Positions 32,731 through 41,898 are shown, counted from the first letter of the stretch. The stretch is DNA of 64,000 nt from Lacrimispora sp. 210928-DFI.3.58 (GCF_020554865.1 NZ_JAJCIC010000015.1:34413-98412), one strand, 5' to 3'. Numbers and translations are program-made. The notes: a model not told the origin generated them from the letters alone.

Positions 32731-34020
32731 ATGAAGCCATATTCTGAGATGACAAAAGAAGAGCTGCTGGCCCTTCGCAAGGATCTGAAGGCAAAGTACC
32801 ATGAGTTCCAGGGAAGGGACTTAAAGCTTGATATGTCCAGGGGCAAGCCCAGTGTGGATCAGCTGGATCTCTCCATGGGAATGATGGATGTGCTCAGCAG
32901 CAACGATGACCTGACCTGCGAGGATGGCACAGACTGCCGCAACTATGGTGTTCTGACTGGTATTGATGAGGCAAAGGAACTTCTGGCAGATATGATGGAG
33001 GTCAATCCCAACACGGTCATTCTCTATGGAAACTCCAGCCTGAATGTCATGTATGATACCGTTTCAAGGGCAATGACCCACGGCATCATGGGAAATACTC
33101 CCTGGTGCAAGCTGGATAAGGTAAAGTTCTTATGCCCCGTTCCCGGATATGACCGTCATTTTGCTATTACCGAGTATTTCGGTATTGAGATGATCAATGT
33201 GCCCATGTCGCCCACAGGCCCGGACATGGATATGGTAGAGGAGCTGGTGGCCGCTGATGATGCCATCAAGGGAATCTGGTGTGTGCCGAAGTACTCCAAC
33301 CCTCAGGGATATTCCTACTCGGATGAGACAGTGCGCCGCTTTGCAAGGCTGGAGCCGGCTGCTCCTGACTTCAGGATCTTCTGGGATAATGCCTACGGCG
33401 TTCACCATCTCTATGACCACGACCAGGATCACCTGATCGAGATCCTGGCTGAGTGCAAGCGTGCAGGAAATCCTGACCTGGTATATAAATTTGCGTCAAC
33501 CTCCAAGATCAGCTTCCCAGGCTCCGGTATTGCAGCCCTGGCAACTTCACACAACAATCTGGAGGACATCGTTGCCCAGTTAAAGAATCAGACCATTGGA
33601 CATGACAAGGTAAACCAGCTCCGCCATGTGCGCTACTTCGGCGATATCCACGGAATGGTGGAGCATATGCGCAAGCATGCAGACATCATCCGCCCGAAGT
33701 TTGAGGCTGTGGAGGATATCCTGGAGAAAGAGCTGGGAGGACTGGGAATCGGAGAGTGGACAAAGCCAAAGGGCGGCTACTTTATCTCCTTTGATTCCCT
33801 GGAGGGCTGTGCAAAGAATATCGTTGCCAGATGCAAAAAGGCAGGCGTGGTCATGACAGGTGCAGGCGCCACCTACCCATACGGCAAGGATCCATATGAC
33901 AGCAATATCCGCATTGCGCCTACCTATCCGCCTTTAGGCGATCTGATCATTGCCACGGAGCTGTTTGCTCTCTGCGTAAAACTTACCAGCGTGGAGAAGC
34001 TTTTAAAAGATATGCAGTAA
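32731..34020 (+). CDS. Class I/II aminotransferase, probable aspartate aminotransferase (type 1c)
   Basis: 429 aa from ATG 32731 after GAGGAGGAAATT; an open frame 37 codons longer overlaps the promoter. PLP fold-type I: LDMSRGKPSVDQLDLS near the N terminus is diagnostic of the roughly 430-aa Asp-aminotransferase group, with the PLP-contacting CVPKYSNPQGYSY (Asn/Pro), DNAYGVHHLYD and the Schiff-base Lys in FASTSKISFPGSG (about residue 257). Likely transaminates aspartate and 2-oxoglutarate. Transcribed alone, with its own promoter and terminator. Confidence 0.88.
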   Translation: MKPYSEMTKEELLALRKDLKAKYHEFQGRDLKLDMSRGKPSVDQLDLSMGMMDVLSSNDDLTCEDGTDCRNYGVLTGIDEAKELLADMMEVNPNTVILYGNSSLNVMYDTVSRAMTHGIMGNTPWCKLDKVKFLCPVPGYDRHFAITEYFGIEMINVPMSPTGPDMDMVEELVAADDAIKGIWCVPKYSNPQGYSYSDETVRRFARLEPAAPDFRIFWDNAYGVHHLYDHDQDHLIEILAECKRAGNPDLVYKFASTSKISFPGSGIAALATSHNNLEDIVAQLKNQTIGHDKVNQLRHVRYFGDIHGMVEHMRKHADIIRPKFEAVEDILEKELGGLGIGEWTKPKGGYFISFDSLEGCAKNIVARCKKAGVVMTGAGATYPYGKDPYDSNIRIAPTYPPLGDLIIATELFALCVKLTSVEKLLKDMQ

Positions 34021-34077
34021 ACGTCTGGCAATCAGGAAAAAGATACAAGTGTAGAAGAACGTCATTCTTCAGATAAT

Positions 34078-34124
34078 GACAGGGAGCGTTCCATCCGCTG
34101 CAGGATGGGATGGCTCCCTGTTTT
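34078..34124 (+). terminator. Terminator after the aminotransferase gene
   Basis: CAGGGAGC plus CCATCC pair with GGATGG and GCTCCCTG, followed by TTTTT (34079-34124). The next gene must therefore start downstream of it. Confidence 0.85.
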
Positions 34125-34180
34125 TAAGTGAGCCAATGCCTGCGGAGCAGGATTCTTTTTTATGGGAGGAGGATGACGGC

Positions 34181-34753
34181 ATGAGAGGCGCCAGAAGGCG
34201 TTTTAAAGGAAAATATGATATCTGCACCTTTTATCTGGTGCCGGGAGGAACCCTGCTGTTTGCCTCTCTGGGAAGCTGGACCGATACCAATTTCTCCGTG
34301 CTGGGCAGCCTGGCGGCAAACCGCCTGTTTTTAGGACTGTGGGGAGCAGGGATCGTGCTTTATTATGTCCTTTATGTGCGTTACCTGTTCTGCATCGGGC
34401 GGTACAGGAGGCCATGGGGAAACAGCCTTGTGAGTCTCTCTGCTGCCTTTCTGCTGACAGCGGTTATGATACCCTATCTGCCGGAGAAATATCCCCTTGG
34501 AGCAGCGCTGCATGTTCTGCTGGCATTTTTCTCACCCATTCTTCTGACTGTGGGGATCATTGGCTTCCTGCGTTTCTTAAGCTCCAGGAACAGGCAAAGA
34601 TTCCGCCGGGCCTGGGTAATCTTATGGGCTCTTGCAGGCTGCGCCCTGGCATTTTTGCTGCATGCAGGCTTTATCACAAGCTTTCTGGAGGTGTTTGTGG
34701 TGCTGTCCCTCTGCGGCTTTCTGCGGTATATGGAGCGGCTTTTGGCAGTGTAG
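34181..34753 (+). CDS. Small multi-pass membrane protein, unknown function
   Basis: 190 aa from ATG 34181, preceded by GGGAGGAGGATG; longer in-frame starts overlap the preceding terminator. A short basic N terminus (MRGARRRFKGK) is followed by about six hydrophobic helices with small polar turns and a charged Arg-rich loop (SSRNRQRFRRA) near 128-138. It resembles DUF998-type six-helix membrane proteins in layout, but I cannot assign it. Followed by a good terminator, so it is probably monocistronic. Confidence 0.7.
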   Translation: MRGARRRFKGKYDICTFYLVPGGTLLFASLGSWTDTNFSVLGSLAANRLFLGLWGAGIVLYYVLYVRYLFCIGRYRRPWGNSLVSLSAAFLLTAVMIPYLPEKYPLGAALHVLLAFFSPILLTVGIIGFLRFLSSRNRQRFRRAWVILWALAGCALAFLLHAGFITSFLEVFVVLSLCGFLRYMERLLAV

Positions 34754-34762
34754 CAGTATAAA

Positions 34763-34813
34763 GGAAAAAGGACGGAACAGACAGCCGGGGAGCTGTCATG
34801 TTCCGCCCTTTCC
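34763..34813 (+). terminator. Terminator after the six-helix membrane protein
   Basis: GGAAAAAGGACGGAACAGAC pairs with GTCATGTTCCGCCCTTTCC (two mismatches) around a GC-rich loop, with T-containing bases after. On the other strand a short AGGCTC/GAGCCT stem at about 34878-34900 may end the alcohol dehydrogenase transcript. Confidence 0.7.
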
Positions 34814-34920
34814 TTTCACGTCCCGCCGGCTGGGGTAGCCTGCGGGAAAGTCGTATAATTATGGAGTGTTTAAACGCCCAGGCTCAAAGGGGAGCCTTTA
34901 GACGCTGAGGGGCATATGTA

Positions 34921-36135
34921 TTAGAAATCAACCTCAGTATCGTAGTAGCAGCACTTCAGCAGCTTTTCCATTTCCTCCTGAGATGGGATACGTGGGTTGG
35001 AGCCGGTGCAGGCATCGCCGATGGCATTCTTTGCGATCTCAGGCAGTCTCTCTAAGAATACTTCCTCAGGAACAAAGCCGTTCTCGGTAGGATAGCTGTC
35101 TGCGCCGTAGTTCTTGATGCAGTGCGGGATGTTCAGGTCATCGTTCATCTTGCGCAGGTAAGCGATCAGAAGAGCTACCTTCTCATCATCATCCTTGCCG
35201 CCCAGGTTCATATAGTCAGCGATCACGCCGTAGCGCTTTTTCGCGGTCTCATCCTTTGCATTGAAAGCGATCACCTTTGGCAGATACATGGCGTTTGCTG
35301 CGCCGTGGATAATATGTGCGCCGTGGTCTGCAAATGCAGCGCCGGTCTTGTGAGCCATAGAGTGAACAATGCCCAGCAGAGCGTTGGAGAATGCCATACC
35401 GGCAAGGCACTGTGCATTGTGCATGCTGTGACGCTTTGCCATATCTCCGTTGTAGGAGTCTACCAGATCAGCCTGGATCATCTCAATGGCATGGAGAGCC
35501 AGGGGATCAGTATAATCGCAGTTTGCGGTGGAAACGTAAGCCTCGATCGCATGAGTGATCGCATCCATACCAGTGTGGGCAACCAGCTTCTTAGGCATGG
35601 TCTCAGCCAGTGCGGGATCAACAATAGCGACATCAGGAGTGATCTCGAAATCAGCGATCGGGTACTTGATGCCCTTCTGATAATCTGTGATGATGGAGAA
35701 TGCTGTCACCTCAGTAGCGGTACCGGAGGTGGAAGAAATTGCGCAGAAGTGTGCCTTTCTGCGAAGGGGTGGAATACCGAATACCTTGCACATATCCTCA
35801 AAGGTGCACTCCGGATACTCGTACTTGATCCACATAGCCTTTGCTGCATCGATCGGTGATCCGCCGCCGATGGCTACGATCCAGTCAGGCTCAAACTTTA
35901 ACATAGCCTCTGCACCGCGCATAACAGTCTCTACAGAAGGATCAGGCTCAATGCCCTCGAACAACTCGACTTCCATGCCAGCTTCCTTTAAATAGCTGAT
36001 CACTTTGTCCAGGAAGCCAAAACGCTTCATAGAGCCGCCGCCTACACAGACCATAGCTTTCTTTCCTGTAAAGGTCTTTAATGCCTCCAGTGCGCCCTCG
36101 CCGTGATATAAGTCTCTAGGTAATGTAAATCTCAT
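34921..36135 (-). CDS. Iron-containing alcohol dehydrogenase
   Basis: 404 aa, ATG 36135 after GGGGAGGTTTTTATC. Group III Fe-ADH: GGGSPIDAAKAMW (NAD binding, about 93-105), SSTSGTATEVT, and the metal ligands in HTGMDAITHAIEAY, HSMAHKTGAAF and HGAANA. The enzyme interconverts aldehydes and alcohols with NAD(P)H, consistent with ethanol or butanol formation during fermentation. A Rex-like operator lies between the promoter and the start, so high NADH should induce it. Regular codon use suggests high expression. Confidence 0.93.
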   Translation of the reverse strand: MRFTLPRDLYHGEGALEALKTFTGKKAMVCVGGGSMKRFGFLDKVISYLKEAGMEVELFEGIEPDPSVETVMRGAEAMLKFEPDWIVAIGGGSPIDAAKAMWIKYEYPECTFEDMCKVFGIPPLRRKAHFCAISSTSGTATEVTAFSIITDYQKGIKYPIADFEITPDVAIVDPALAETMPKKLVAHTGMDAITHAIEAYVSTANCDYTDPLALHAIEMIQADLVDSYNGDMAKRHSMHNAQCLAGMAFSNALLGIVHSMAHKTGAAFADHGAHIIHGAANAMYLPKVIAFNAKDETAKKRYGVIADYMNLGGKDDDEKVALLIAYLRKMNDDLNIPHCIKNYGADSYPTENGFVPEEVFLERLPEIAKNAIGDACTGSNPRIPSQEEMEKLLKCCYYDTEVDF

Positions 36136-36163
36136 GATAAAAACCTCCCCGTATTTGAGAAAT

Positions 36164-36181
36164 TTGTTATTTATTTAACAA
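36164..36181. promoter_or_regulatory. Rex-like redox operator
   Basis: TTGTTATTTATTTAACAA fits the Rex consensus TTGTTAA-N4-TTAACAA except for one base. It begins 28 bp upstream of the Fe-ADH start codon and abuts a TATAGT -10 candidate (minus strand, 36181-36186). Rex repressors release such sites when NADH/NAD is high. Confidence 0.75.
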
Positions 36182-36340
36182 CTATATGGTACCACATTCC
36201 TGTCATTCCCGGTAGATACGAAAAAGGCATACCAGTATTCCTGTACAGATATCTCTATAATTTTTCTTGAGGCTATGAAATGACTGAATCTTGTGGTATA
36301 CTCATTTAAATAACAGAAAAATACTCGGAAGGAGAAACGG

Positions 36341-37492
36341 ATGGGATTGTTTAAGAAAAAGCAAAAGGGAGAGAACAATTATGACACAGAAAACGGATAT
36401 CAAAACAAAGGCCAGAGGCCGAACATGGACGGCCAGAGGGTAAAGCGCGTTCTGCGGTCAGTAAAGCTTGTCATCCTTCTGGTGGTTCTTGCTGTGGCTG
36501 CCATGGATTCCTTCTATACCTTATCAGAGAATGAGATGGCAGTGGTGACGACCTTTGGCGTACCCTCCAGCGTCATGACCTCTGGTCCGAAGTTCAAATA
36601 TCCCTTTATCCAGAAGGTACACAAGATGTCAAAGGAGATCAAGGGAATGCCCATTGGCTATGACCCGGACTACAGCCTGGGCATGGAGAACAATGCGGTG
36701 AGCCGGACAGACTGGGAGAGCGCGGGGGAGAACCTGGCATCCATTCCCTCAGAGTCTGAGATGATCACAAAGGACTTTAACTTTGTAAATGTGGATTTTT
36801 ATATCGAGTATCAGATCGTGGATCCCATAAAGGCATACATTAACAATGAAACAGCTATTTCCATATTAAAGAACCTGGCCCAGTCCTATATCAGGGACAC
36901 AGTGGGCTCCTACAGTGTGGATGAGGTCATCACCACAGGAAAGTCGGAGATACAGGCAAAGGTAAAGGCACTGCTTTCTGAGCGCCTGGAGTCAGAGGAC
37001 ATCGGCATTGGCATCTACAATGTCACCATCCAGGACGCGGAGCCACCCACGGAGGAGGTAAATAATGCCTTTAAGGCGGTAGAGGATGCCAAGCAGGGCA
37101 TGGATACAAAGATCAACGAGGCAAAGAAATATCAGTCAGAGCAGCTCCCAGCCGCCAATGCAAAGGCAGATAAGGCAGCCAGGGACGCAGAAGCCTACAG
37201 GCAGCAGCGCATCAGCGAGGCCGAGGGCCAGGTATCCCGTTTCAATGACATGTATGAGGAATATGCCAAATATCCGCTGATCACAAAGAAGAGGATGTTC
37301 TATGAGACCATGGAGGAGATCCTTCCCCAGTTAAAGGTGATCATCAATGGCTCGGACGGGACCCAGACCCTTCTGCCCTTAGAGCCATTTTCAGGGACTT
37401 CAAGTACAGGCACAGGGAACGCTGTCAATACGCCGCCTGTGAACAGCCAGACAGCCCAAAGCGCGGTTTCTGAAAGCGAAGGAGGACAGTAG
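36341..37492 (+). CDS. hflK: HflK, SPFH-domain membrane protein
   Basis: 383 aa, ATG 36341 after GGAAGGAG. A basic cytoplasmic start, one transmembrane helix (about 45-63), then a Band-7/SPFH domain starting at FYTLSENEMAVVTTFG, with EPPTEEVNNAFKAV and a Lys/Ala/Glu-rich coiled coil (about 245-300) typical of HflK. HflK and HflC assemble a cage around the FtsH protease in other bacteria. It directly abuts hflC. A TATACT -10 (36297-36302) lies upstream. Confidence 0.92.
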   Translation: MGLFKKKQKGENNYDTENGYQNKGQRPNMDGQRVKRVLRSVKLVILLVVLAVAAMDSFYTLSENEMAVVTTFGVPSSVMTSGPKFKYPFIQKVHKMSKEIKGMPIGYDPDYSLGMENNAVSRTDWESAGENLASIPSESEMITKDFNFVNVDFYIEYQIVDPIKAYINNETAISILKNLAQSYIRDTVGSYSVDEVITTGKSEIQAKVKALLSERLESEDIGIGIYNVTIQDAEPPTEEVNNAFKAVEDAKQGMDTKINEAKKYQSEQLPAANAKADKAARDAEAYRQQRISEAEGQVSRFNDMYEEYAKYPLITKKRMFYETMEEILPQLKVIINGSDGTQTLLPLEPFSGTSSTGTGNAVNTPPVNSQTAQSAVSESEGGQ

Positions 37493-38524
37493 ATGGATAT
37501 CGGAAAAGAGATGATAAAGCTGATCCCCCAGCTGATAAGGTTTGCCATTGTCCTGCTCATCGTGATCAGCATAATGAGAAAAATGACAGGCGGAAAAGGA
37601 ATAAACTGGAAAAAAGAAGAATGGAAGGGAGGCGCAGTACCTGATATGGGCGCTTTGACAAAATTTACGAGAAATATCGTGATCCTGGCAGTGATCGCAG
37701 TGGCAGTCCTGGTCTGCAATCCCCTGGTGGTGACAAAGGCCAATGAGTATTCCCTGATCATACAGTTTGGAAAGGTGGTGCGGGTGGAGGAAGATCCTGG
37801 GCCCTCCCTGCGTATTCCCTTCCTGCAGTCTGTTCAGAAGATCCCAAAGTACAAAATGATATCAGACCTCTATCCCAGCGACGTCACCACAAAGGATAAG
37901 AAGGTCATGACAGTGGATTCCTTTGTCATCTGGGACATTGAGGACCCTGTGAAGTATCTGTCCTCCTTAAATGCCAGCAAGGAAAAGGCGGAGGTCAGGC
38001 TGGGCAATGTGGTCTACAACTCCATTAAAAATGTGCTCTCCTCCACCAATCAGGCAGACATCATTTCCGGCAGGGATGGGGAGCTGGCGAAGATCATTAC
38101 GGAAAATATCGGAAATTCCATGGATTCCTACGGCATACACATCTATGCAGTGGAGACAAAGAAGCTGGATCTGCCGGATTCCAACAAGGAGTCCGTATAC
38201 CAGCGCATGATCTCCGAGAGGAACAATATCGCTGCCCAGTATACGGCGGACGGTGATTACCAGTCCTCTCTTATCAAGAATGAGACTGACAAGACCGTAA
38301 AGGAGACCATTGCGAAGGCCAACGCGGAGGCGGAGAAGGTCAAAGCAGAGGGCGAGGCAAGATACATGCAGATCCTGAGCGATGCCTATAATGATGAGGC
38401 GAAGGCGGACTTTTACAATTACGTCCGCTCCCTGGACGCCCTGAAGGCCTCCTTGAAGGGAGACAACAAGACCATTATCCTGAACCAGGACAGTGAGCTG
38501 GCAAGGATATTGTCCGGAAATTGA
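37493..38524 (+). CDS. hflC: HflC, SPFH-domain membrane protein
   Basis: 343 aa, ATG 37493 immediately after the hflK stop (TAGATG), so translation is coupled. Two N-terminal hydrophobic stretches (about 12-24 and 56-75), then the SPFH domain beginning VTKANEYSLIIQFGKV, with the HflC-type SERNNIAAQYTADG and a coiled coil of EAEKVKAEGEARY. The preceding short helix is an extra compared with Escherichia HflC. Forms the HflKC complex with the upstream protein. Confidence 0.92.
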   Translation: MDIGKEMIKLIPQLIRFAIVLLIVISIMRKMTGGKGINWKKEEWKGGAVPDMGALTKFTRNIVILAVIAVAVLVCNPLVVTKANEYSLIIQFGKVVRVEEDPGPSLRIPFLQSVQKIPKYKMISDLYPSDVTTKDKKVMTVDSFVIWDIEDPVKYLSSLNASKEKAEVRLGNVVYNSIKNVLSSTNQADIISGRDGELAKIITENIGNSMDSYGIHIYAVETKKLDLPDSNKESVYQRMISERNNIAAQYTADGDYQSSLIKNETDKTVKETIAKANAEAEKVKAEGEARYMQILSDAYNDEAKADFYNYVRSLDALKASLKGDNKTIILNQDSELARILSGN

Positions 38525-38533
38525 GCTCCCTTT

Positions 38534-38588
38534 GTAACTGTTCAGTAGGTCTGCGCACTTGCTGCGATGACCGTAAGATAACCTGGGC
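38534..38588. repeat. Repeat family B, half copy
   Basis: Matches 27697-27752 at nearly every base (TAACTGTTCAGTAGG, TCTGCGCACTTGCTGCG, TGACCGTAAGATAACCTGGG). The right half, including the internal hairpin and the inverted end, is missing. It lies between the convergent hflC and LysR genes. Confidence 0.8.
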
Positions 38589-38603
38589 CAACCTCTCTTT
38601 CCG

Positions 38604-39530
38604 TTAATCGGACAGCTGGCTTATCATCCGCCAGAGGCAGTGGACAAATTCATTTTCCTCCTTTGAGAAGACGTAGCCGTTCCGGTAAATGAGGATGTCC
38701 TTGTGGAGATTGCCGGGGTAGCTGCAGGTCCGCTGCAGGAGTCCTGTGGAGGAAAGGCTGGCAAAGGGGACAGGAGAGGTCCACATATAGGAGGAGGGAA
38801 GCTGGTTTAGGAGCTCGAACTGGCTGCCTCTGTCGTAAATGGAGATGGTTTTTTTTGAGTTTCCGCCTGTGGCAGAGGCCTCCTGTGTCTCAAAGGCAAA
38901 GCTGGGAGTCTGGACATCTCCCTGGATGATCTCGATGGAATCAGAGAAATCAAGGTAGGTCAGATTTTCCTTGTCTGCCAGGGGATGCTTGGGGGACATG
39001 AGCACGCAGGAGGAGAATTCCCACAGCTCCTGATATTCCAGATTTTCCTCCTGGAGCATTTTCAGGTAATAGGGTTCATACAGGGACTGGCAGCGTATGA
39101 TGCCGATGTCAAATTCCTTGGAGGCGACCATATGTATGGCGTCCCTGGAGTTGGTCTCCAGATAGCGGGCCTTTAAGGAGGGAAGGGATCTGATCTCCTT
39201 TAAAAAGGCGGCCAGGGCATAGGAAATGTAGGTGGCCCTGGGAACGCAGAAGCTTACCTCCAGGATGCGCTCCTTATTTCTGGAGCAGAGGGCTTCGATC
39301 TGCTCCTCCTGTGCCAGAATGGCCTTGGCGTACCGGAGAAATTCCTCTCCTTTTTTTGTTGGAACCATTCCGCGGCTTGTCCTGTCAAAAATGGGAGAGC
39401 CCAGATCCCGCTCCAGCTCCCGGATGATCTTGCTCAAGTGGGGCTGGTTCATATAGAAATTCTGTGCAGCCTTTGTGATGGAGCCGGTCTTCTCCACCTC
39501 GGCTGCATATTTTAAATAGGAAAGGTTCAT
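38604..39530 (-). CDS. LysR-family transcriptional regulator
   Basis: 308 aa, ATG 39530 after GAAGGAGTC. N-terminal winged helix-turn-helix (YLKYAAEVEKTGSITKAAQN, HLSKIIRELERDLG) followed by a LysR effector domain (about 88-300). The effector domain is typical in length but its C-terminal half is divergent, with a segment SATGGNSKKTISIYDRG inserted. It is divergent from the Lrp gene with a 69-bp gap, so the two may share control. Effector unknown. Confidence 0.92.
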   Translation of the reverse strand: MNLSYLKYAAEVEKTGSITKAAQNFYMNQPHLSKIIRELERDLGSPIFDRTSRGMVPTKKGEEFLRYAKAILAQEEQIEALCSRNKERILEVSFCVPRATYISYALAAFLKEIRSLPSLKARYLETNSRDAIHMVASKEFDIGIIRCQSLYEPYYLKMLQEENLEYQELWEFSSCVLMSPKHPLADKENLTYLDFSDSIEIIQGDVQTPSFAFETQEASATGGNSKKTISIYDRGSQFELLNQLPSSYMWTSPVPFASLSSTGLLQRTCSYPGNLHKDILIYRNGYVFSKEENEFVHCLWRMISQLSD

Positions 39531-39599
39531 TGTTTGACTCCTTCGGATTTTGTGATATTATATAGATGTCTCTGTCATTATAGTATAGATTGAAAGAAA

Positions 39600-40079
39600 A
39601 TGGTAGGTAAAGAGATGGATAAATTAGATTACAGGATTTTGGGCATTCTGAAAGAAAACGGACGGGTGACGGCCTCCGATATCAGCAAGGAGATACACCT
39701 GTCTGTTTCCGCTGTGTTAGAACGGATCAAGAAGATGGAGGAATCCGGGATCATCAAGGGCTATACGGTCATGGTGGATTCCAAAGCCCTGGGCAATGAT
39801 GTGACGGCCCTCATGGAGATCAGTCTGGAGCATCCGCGCTTTCATGATGCCTTTACAGAGATCATCAAGGATCATCCTAATATCGTGGACTGCTACTATC
39901 TGACAGGAGACTATGACTTTATCGTAAAGATATCCTGCGCTTCCTCCGATGATCTGGAGAGCATACATAGGACGATCAAGAGCACCCCAGGCGTATCTGC
40001 CACAAGGACTCACTTTGTCCTGAAGGAGATCAAAAATATTTATTCAGCAATACCAGAGGAAGGAAAACTGAGGATCTAA
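39600..40079 (+). CDS. Lrp/AsnC-family transcriptional regulator
   Basis: 159 aa from ATG 39600; ATG 39615 (MDKLDYRI) is an equally plausible start and matches the usual family N terminus. Helix-turn-helix LDYRILGILKENGR...VSAVLERIKKMEESGIIKGY, then the RAM ligand-binding domain with DCYYLTGDYDFIVKI and the SLE..., TRT-like end. Lrp proteins sense amino acids and form octamers. It lies 7 bp upstream of apbE. Confidence 0.93.
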   Translation: MVGKEMDKLDYRILGILKENGRVTASDISKEIHLSVSAVLERIKKMEESGIIKGYTVMVDSKALGNDVTALMEISLEHPRFHDAFTEIIKDHPNIVDCYYLTGDYDFIVKISCASSDDLESIHRTIKSTPGVSATRTHFVLKEIKNIYSAIPEEGKLRI

Positions 40080-40086
40080 GGCATTT

Positions 40087-41103
40087 ATGAGAAGATCGGG
40101 AAAAATAGATAAAATGGTCCAGGCAGCCGTCCTTTTTCTTGCAATGAGCCTTTTTTGCCTGGCGGGCTGCAGGGAAAAGGAGATAACGCCTGTCAGCAGG
40201 TCGGCTTTTCTCCTCAACACCTTTGTGACAGTGACTCTCTATGATACAGAGGATGAGGCAGTGCTGGATGGATGTATGGAGCTTTGCGGGGAGTATGAGG
40301 CCCTTTTGAGCAAGACGTTAAAGACCAGTGAGATCTATCAGATGAATCACAGAAAAAAGGGTCAGCGAACCTTTGAGGTGTCAGATAAGACGGCGGAGGT
40401 GTTAAAAAAGGGCCTGGAGTACAGCCGTATATCAGAGGGAGCCTTTGATATCACAGTGGAGCCCTTGAGCTCCCTTTGGGACTTTACAGGGGAGGATCCC
40501 CGGATACCGCCGGAGGAAGAGATCGAGGCTGCCGTAAAGCGGGTGGATTACAGGAAGGTATCCCTGGAGGGAAATGTCGTGACCTTTGCAGATGACGACA
40601 CTACCATTGACTTAGGAGCCATTGCAAAGGGCTTTATTGCAGATGAGCTGAAAGCCTGGCTGAAGGAGCAGGGAGTGGAAAGCGCCATCATTAACCTGGG
40701 GGGAAATGTCCTCTGTCTGGGGAAAAAGCCGGATGGAACTCCCTTTAAGATCGGTCTTCAAAAGCCCTTTGCCACCCACAATGAAACCGTGGCTGCCCTG
40801 GAGATCACAGACATGTCTGTGGTTTCTTCCGGTGTGTATGAGCGCCATTTTATCAAAGACGGTGTGAATTACCACCACCTGTTGGACCCGGCTACAGGCT
40901 ATCCCTATGAGAACGGCCTGGTCCAGGTCTCCATCCTTTCCGCCTGTTCTGTGGACGGGGACGGACTGAGCACGGCCTGCTTTGCACTGGGACGGGAGAA
41001 AGGCATGGAGCTCATAGAGAGTATGGAGGGGATCGAAGCGGTATTCATGACGGAGGACGGGGAAATGACCGGAACATCGGGGATGGCGGCCTATATGGAA
41101 TAA
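40087..41103 (+). CDS. apbE: FAD:protein FMN transferase (ApbE), lipoprotein
   Basis: 338 aa. Lipoprotein signal ending LAGC with Cys28. ApbE domain: FLLNTFVTVTLYD, FDITVEPLSSLWDF (metal Asp), DLGAIAKGFIADEL and GGNVLCLG, plus the HHLLDPATGYP motif and a final Asp-rich SVDGDGLSTACFALG. It attaches FMN through a phosphodiester to Thr in the motif of exported proteins such as RnfG/NqrC or flavin reductases. No Rnf or NQR genes are in the window. Followed at once by repeat A copy 2. Confidence 0.93.
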   Translation: MRRSGKIDKMVQAAVLFLAMSLFCLAGCREKEITPVSRSAFLLNTFVTVTLYDTEDEAVLDGCMELCGEYEALLSKTLKTSEIYQMNHRKKGQRTFEVSDKTAEVLKKGLEYSRISEGAFDITVEPLSSLWDFTGEDPRIPPEEEIEAAVKRVDYRKVSLEGNVVTFADDDTTIDLGAIAKGFIADELKAWLKEQGVESAIINLGGNVLCLGKKPDGTPFKIGLQKPFATHNETVAALEITDMSVVSSGVYERHFIKDGVNYHHLLDPATGYPYENGLVQVSILSACSVDGDGLSTACFALGREKGMELIESMEGIEAVFMTEDGEMTGTSGMAAYME

Positions 41104-41111
41104 TAGGCAGC

Positions 41112-41369
41112 GGGTATACTGTGCCGTGGCTGGCGGAGGACGGCTGCAAGGAGGGCGGCTGGCGCTTCGGTTTCGGACATAAGAAGCACTAAGCCACCTG
41201 ATTTTTCCTAAAAGCCAGAGCAGCATCAAAGCAACTCGCTGCGCTCAAACAAGCATTGATGCTGCTCTGAACGGAAAAACCAGCTGCCTAAGTGCTTCTA
41301 ATGCCCTGCAAAGGCGCGCCAGCCGCCCTCCTTGCAGCCGTCCTCCGCCAGCTACGGCACAGCATACCC
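41112..41369. repeat. Repeat family A, copy 2: 258-bp near-palindrome
   Basis: Arms 41112-41165 and 41316-41369 are reverse complements with about three mismatches but differ in sequence from the arms of copies 1 and 3. The core TTTCGGACATAAGAAGC...GCTTCTAATGCCCTGCAAAG is shared. In the inner stem this copy has CAGAGCAGCATCAA / TTGATGCTGCTCTG where copies 1 and 3 have CAGAGCCACATCAA / TTGATGTGGCTCTG, a matched double change that keeps pairing. Starts 8 bp after the apbE stop. Confidence 0.9.
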
Positions 41370-41458
41370 AAGGACGGCCGCAGCTTTTCCTTTACTTTTC
41401 GGTCATGCTACCATATAATAGAGGGGTATTTTTATAGCGAGATATGAAGGAGCAGGCC

Positions 41459-41893
41459 ATGCTGAAGAAGATTTGGAATACATGCATGAATTATGAGACC
41501 ATCAGCTATGTTATCTGCGGCTTTCTCACCACGGGAGTGGATTTTGTGGCCTATGGTCTTTTCAGAAGGCTGGAGCTGGGAGTGGGTACTTCTCAGGCCC
41601 TTTCCTGGCTGGCTGCAGTGCTGTTCGCCTATGTGGTGAATAAGCTGGTGGTTTTCCGCAATTTTAACCTGCGTCCCAGCCATGTGGCAAAGGAGGCAGG
41701 TGCATTTGTGACAGGCAGGATCGTGTCCGGCGTTGTCACATGGCTTCTCATGGTAGCCATGGTGAAGCTGGGAGGAGACAGGGGCTTTCTGTTTGAATTG
41801 TTCTGCAAATTGATGTCTTCCCTGGTTAACATGGTGCTGAATTATATTTTCAGCAAGGTATGGATATTCAGGAAGGTGCCTGAAGAAAGGTAA
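41459..41893 (+). CDS. GtrA-family membrane protein
   Basis: 144 aa from ATG 41459 with AAGGAG at 41447-41452; the ATG 15 bases earlier has no ribosome site. Four hydrophobic helices and the family's ISYVICGFLTTGVDFVAYGLF start, KLVVFRNF and LNYIFSKVWIFR end. GtrA proteins are thought to flip lipid-linked sugars (undecaprenyl-P-glucose and similar) for surface glycosylation. The next gene encodes a YfhO glycosyltransferase-like protein, which fits a cell-wall or teichoic-acid glycosylation pair. Confidence 0.9.
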   Translation: MLKKIWNTCMNYETISYVICGFLTTGVDFVAYGLFRRLELGVGTSQALSWLAAVLFAYVVNKLVVFRNFNLRPSHVAKEAGAFVTGRIVSGVVTWLLMVAMVKLGGDRGFLFELFCKLMSSLVNMVLNYIFSKVWIFRKVPEER

Positions 41894-41898
41894 CTGTA

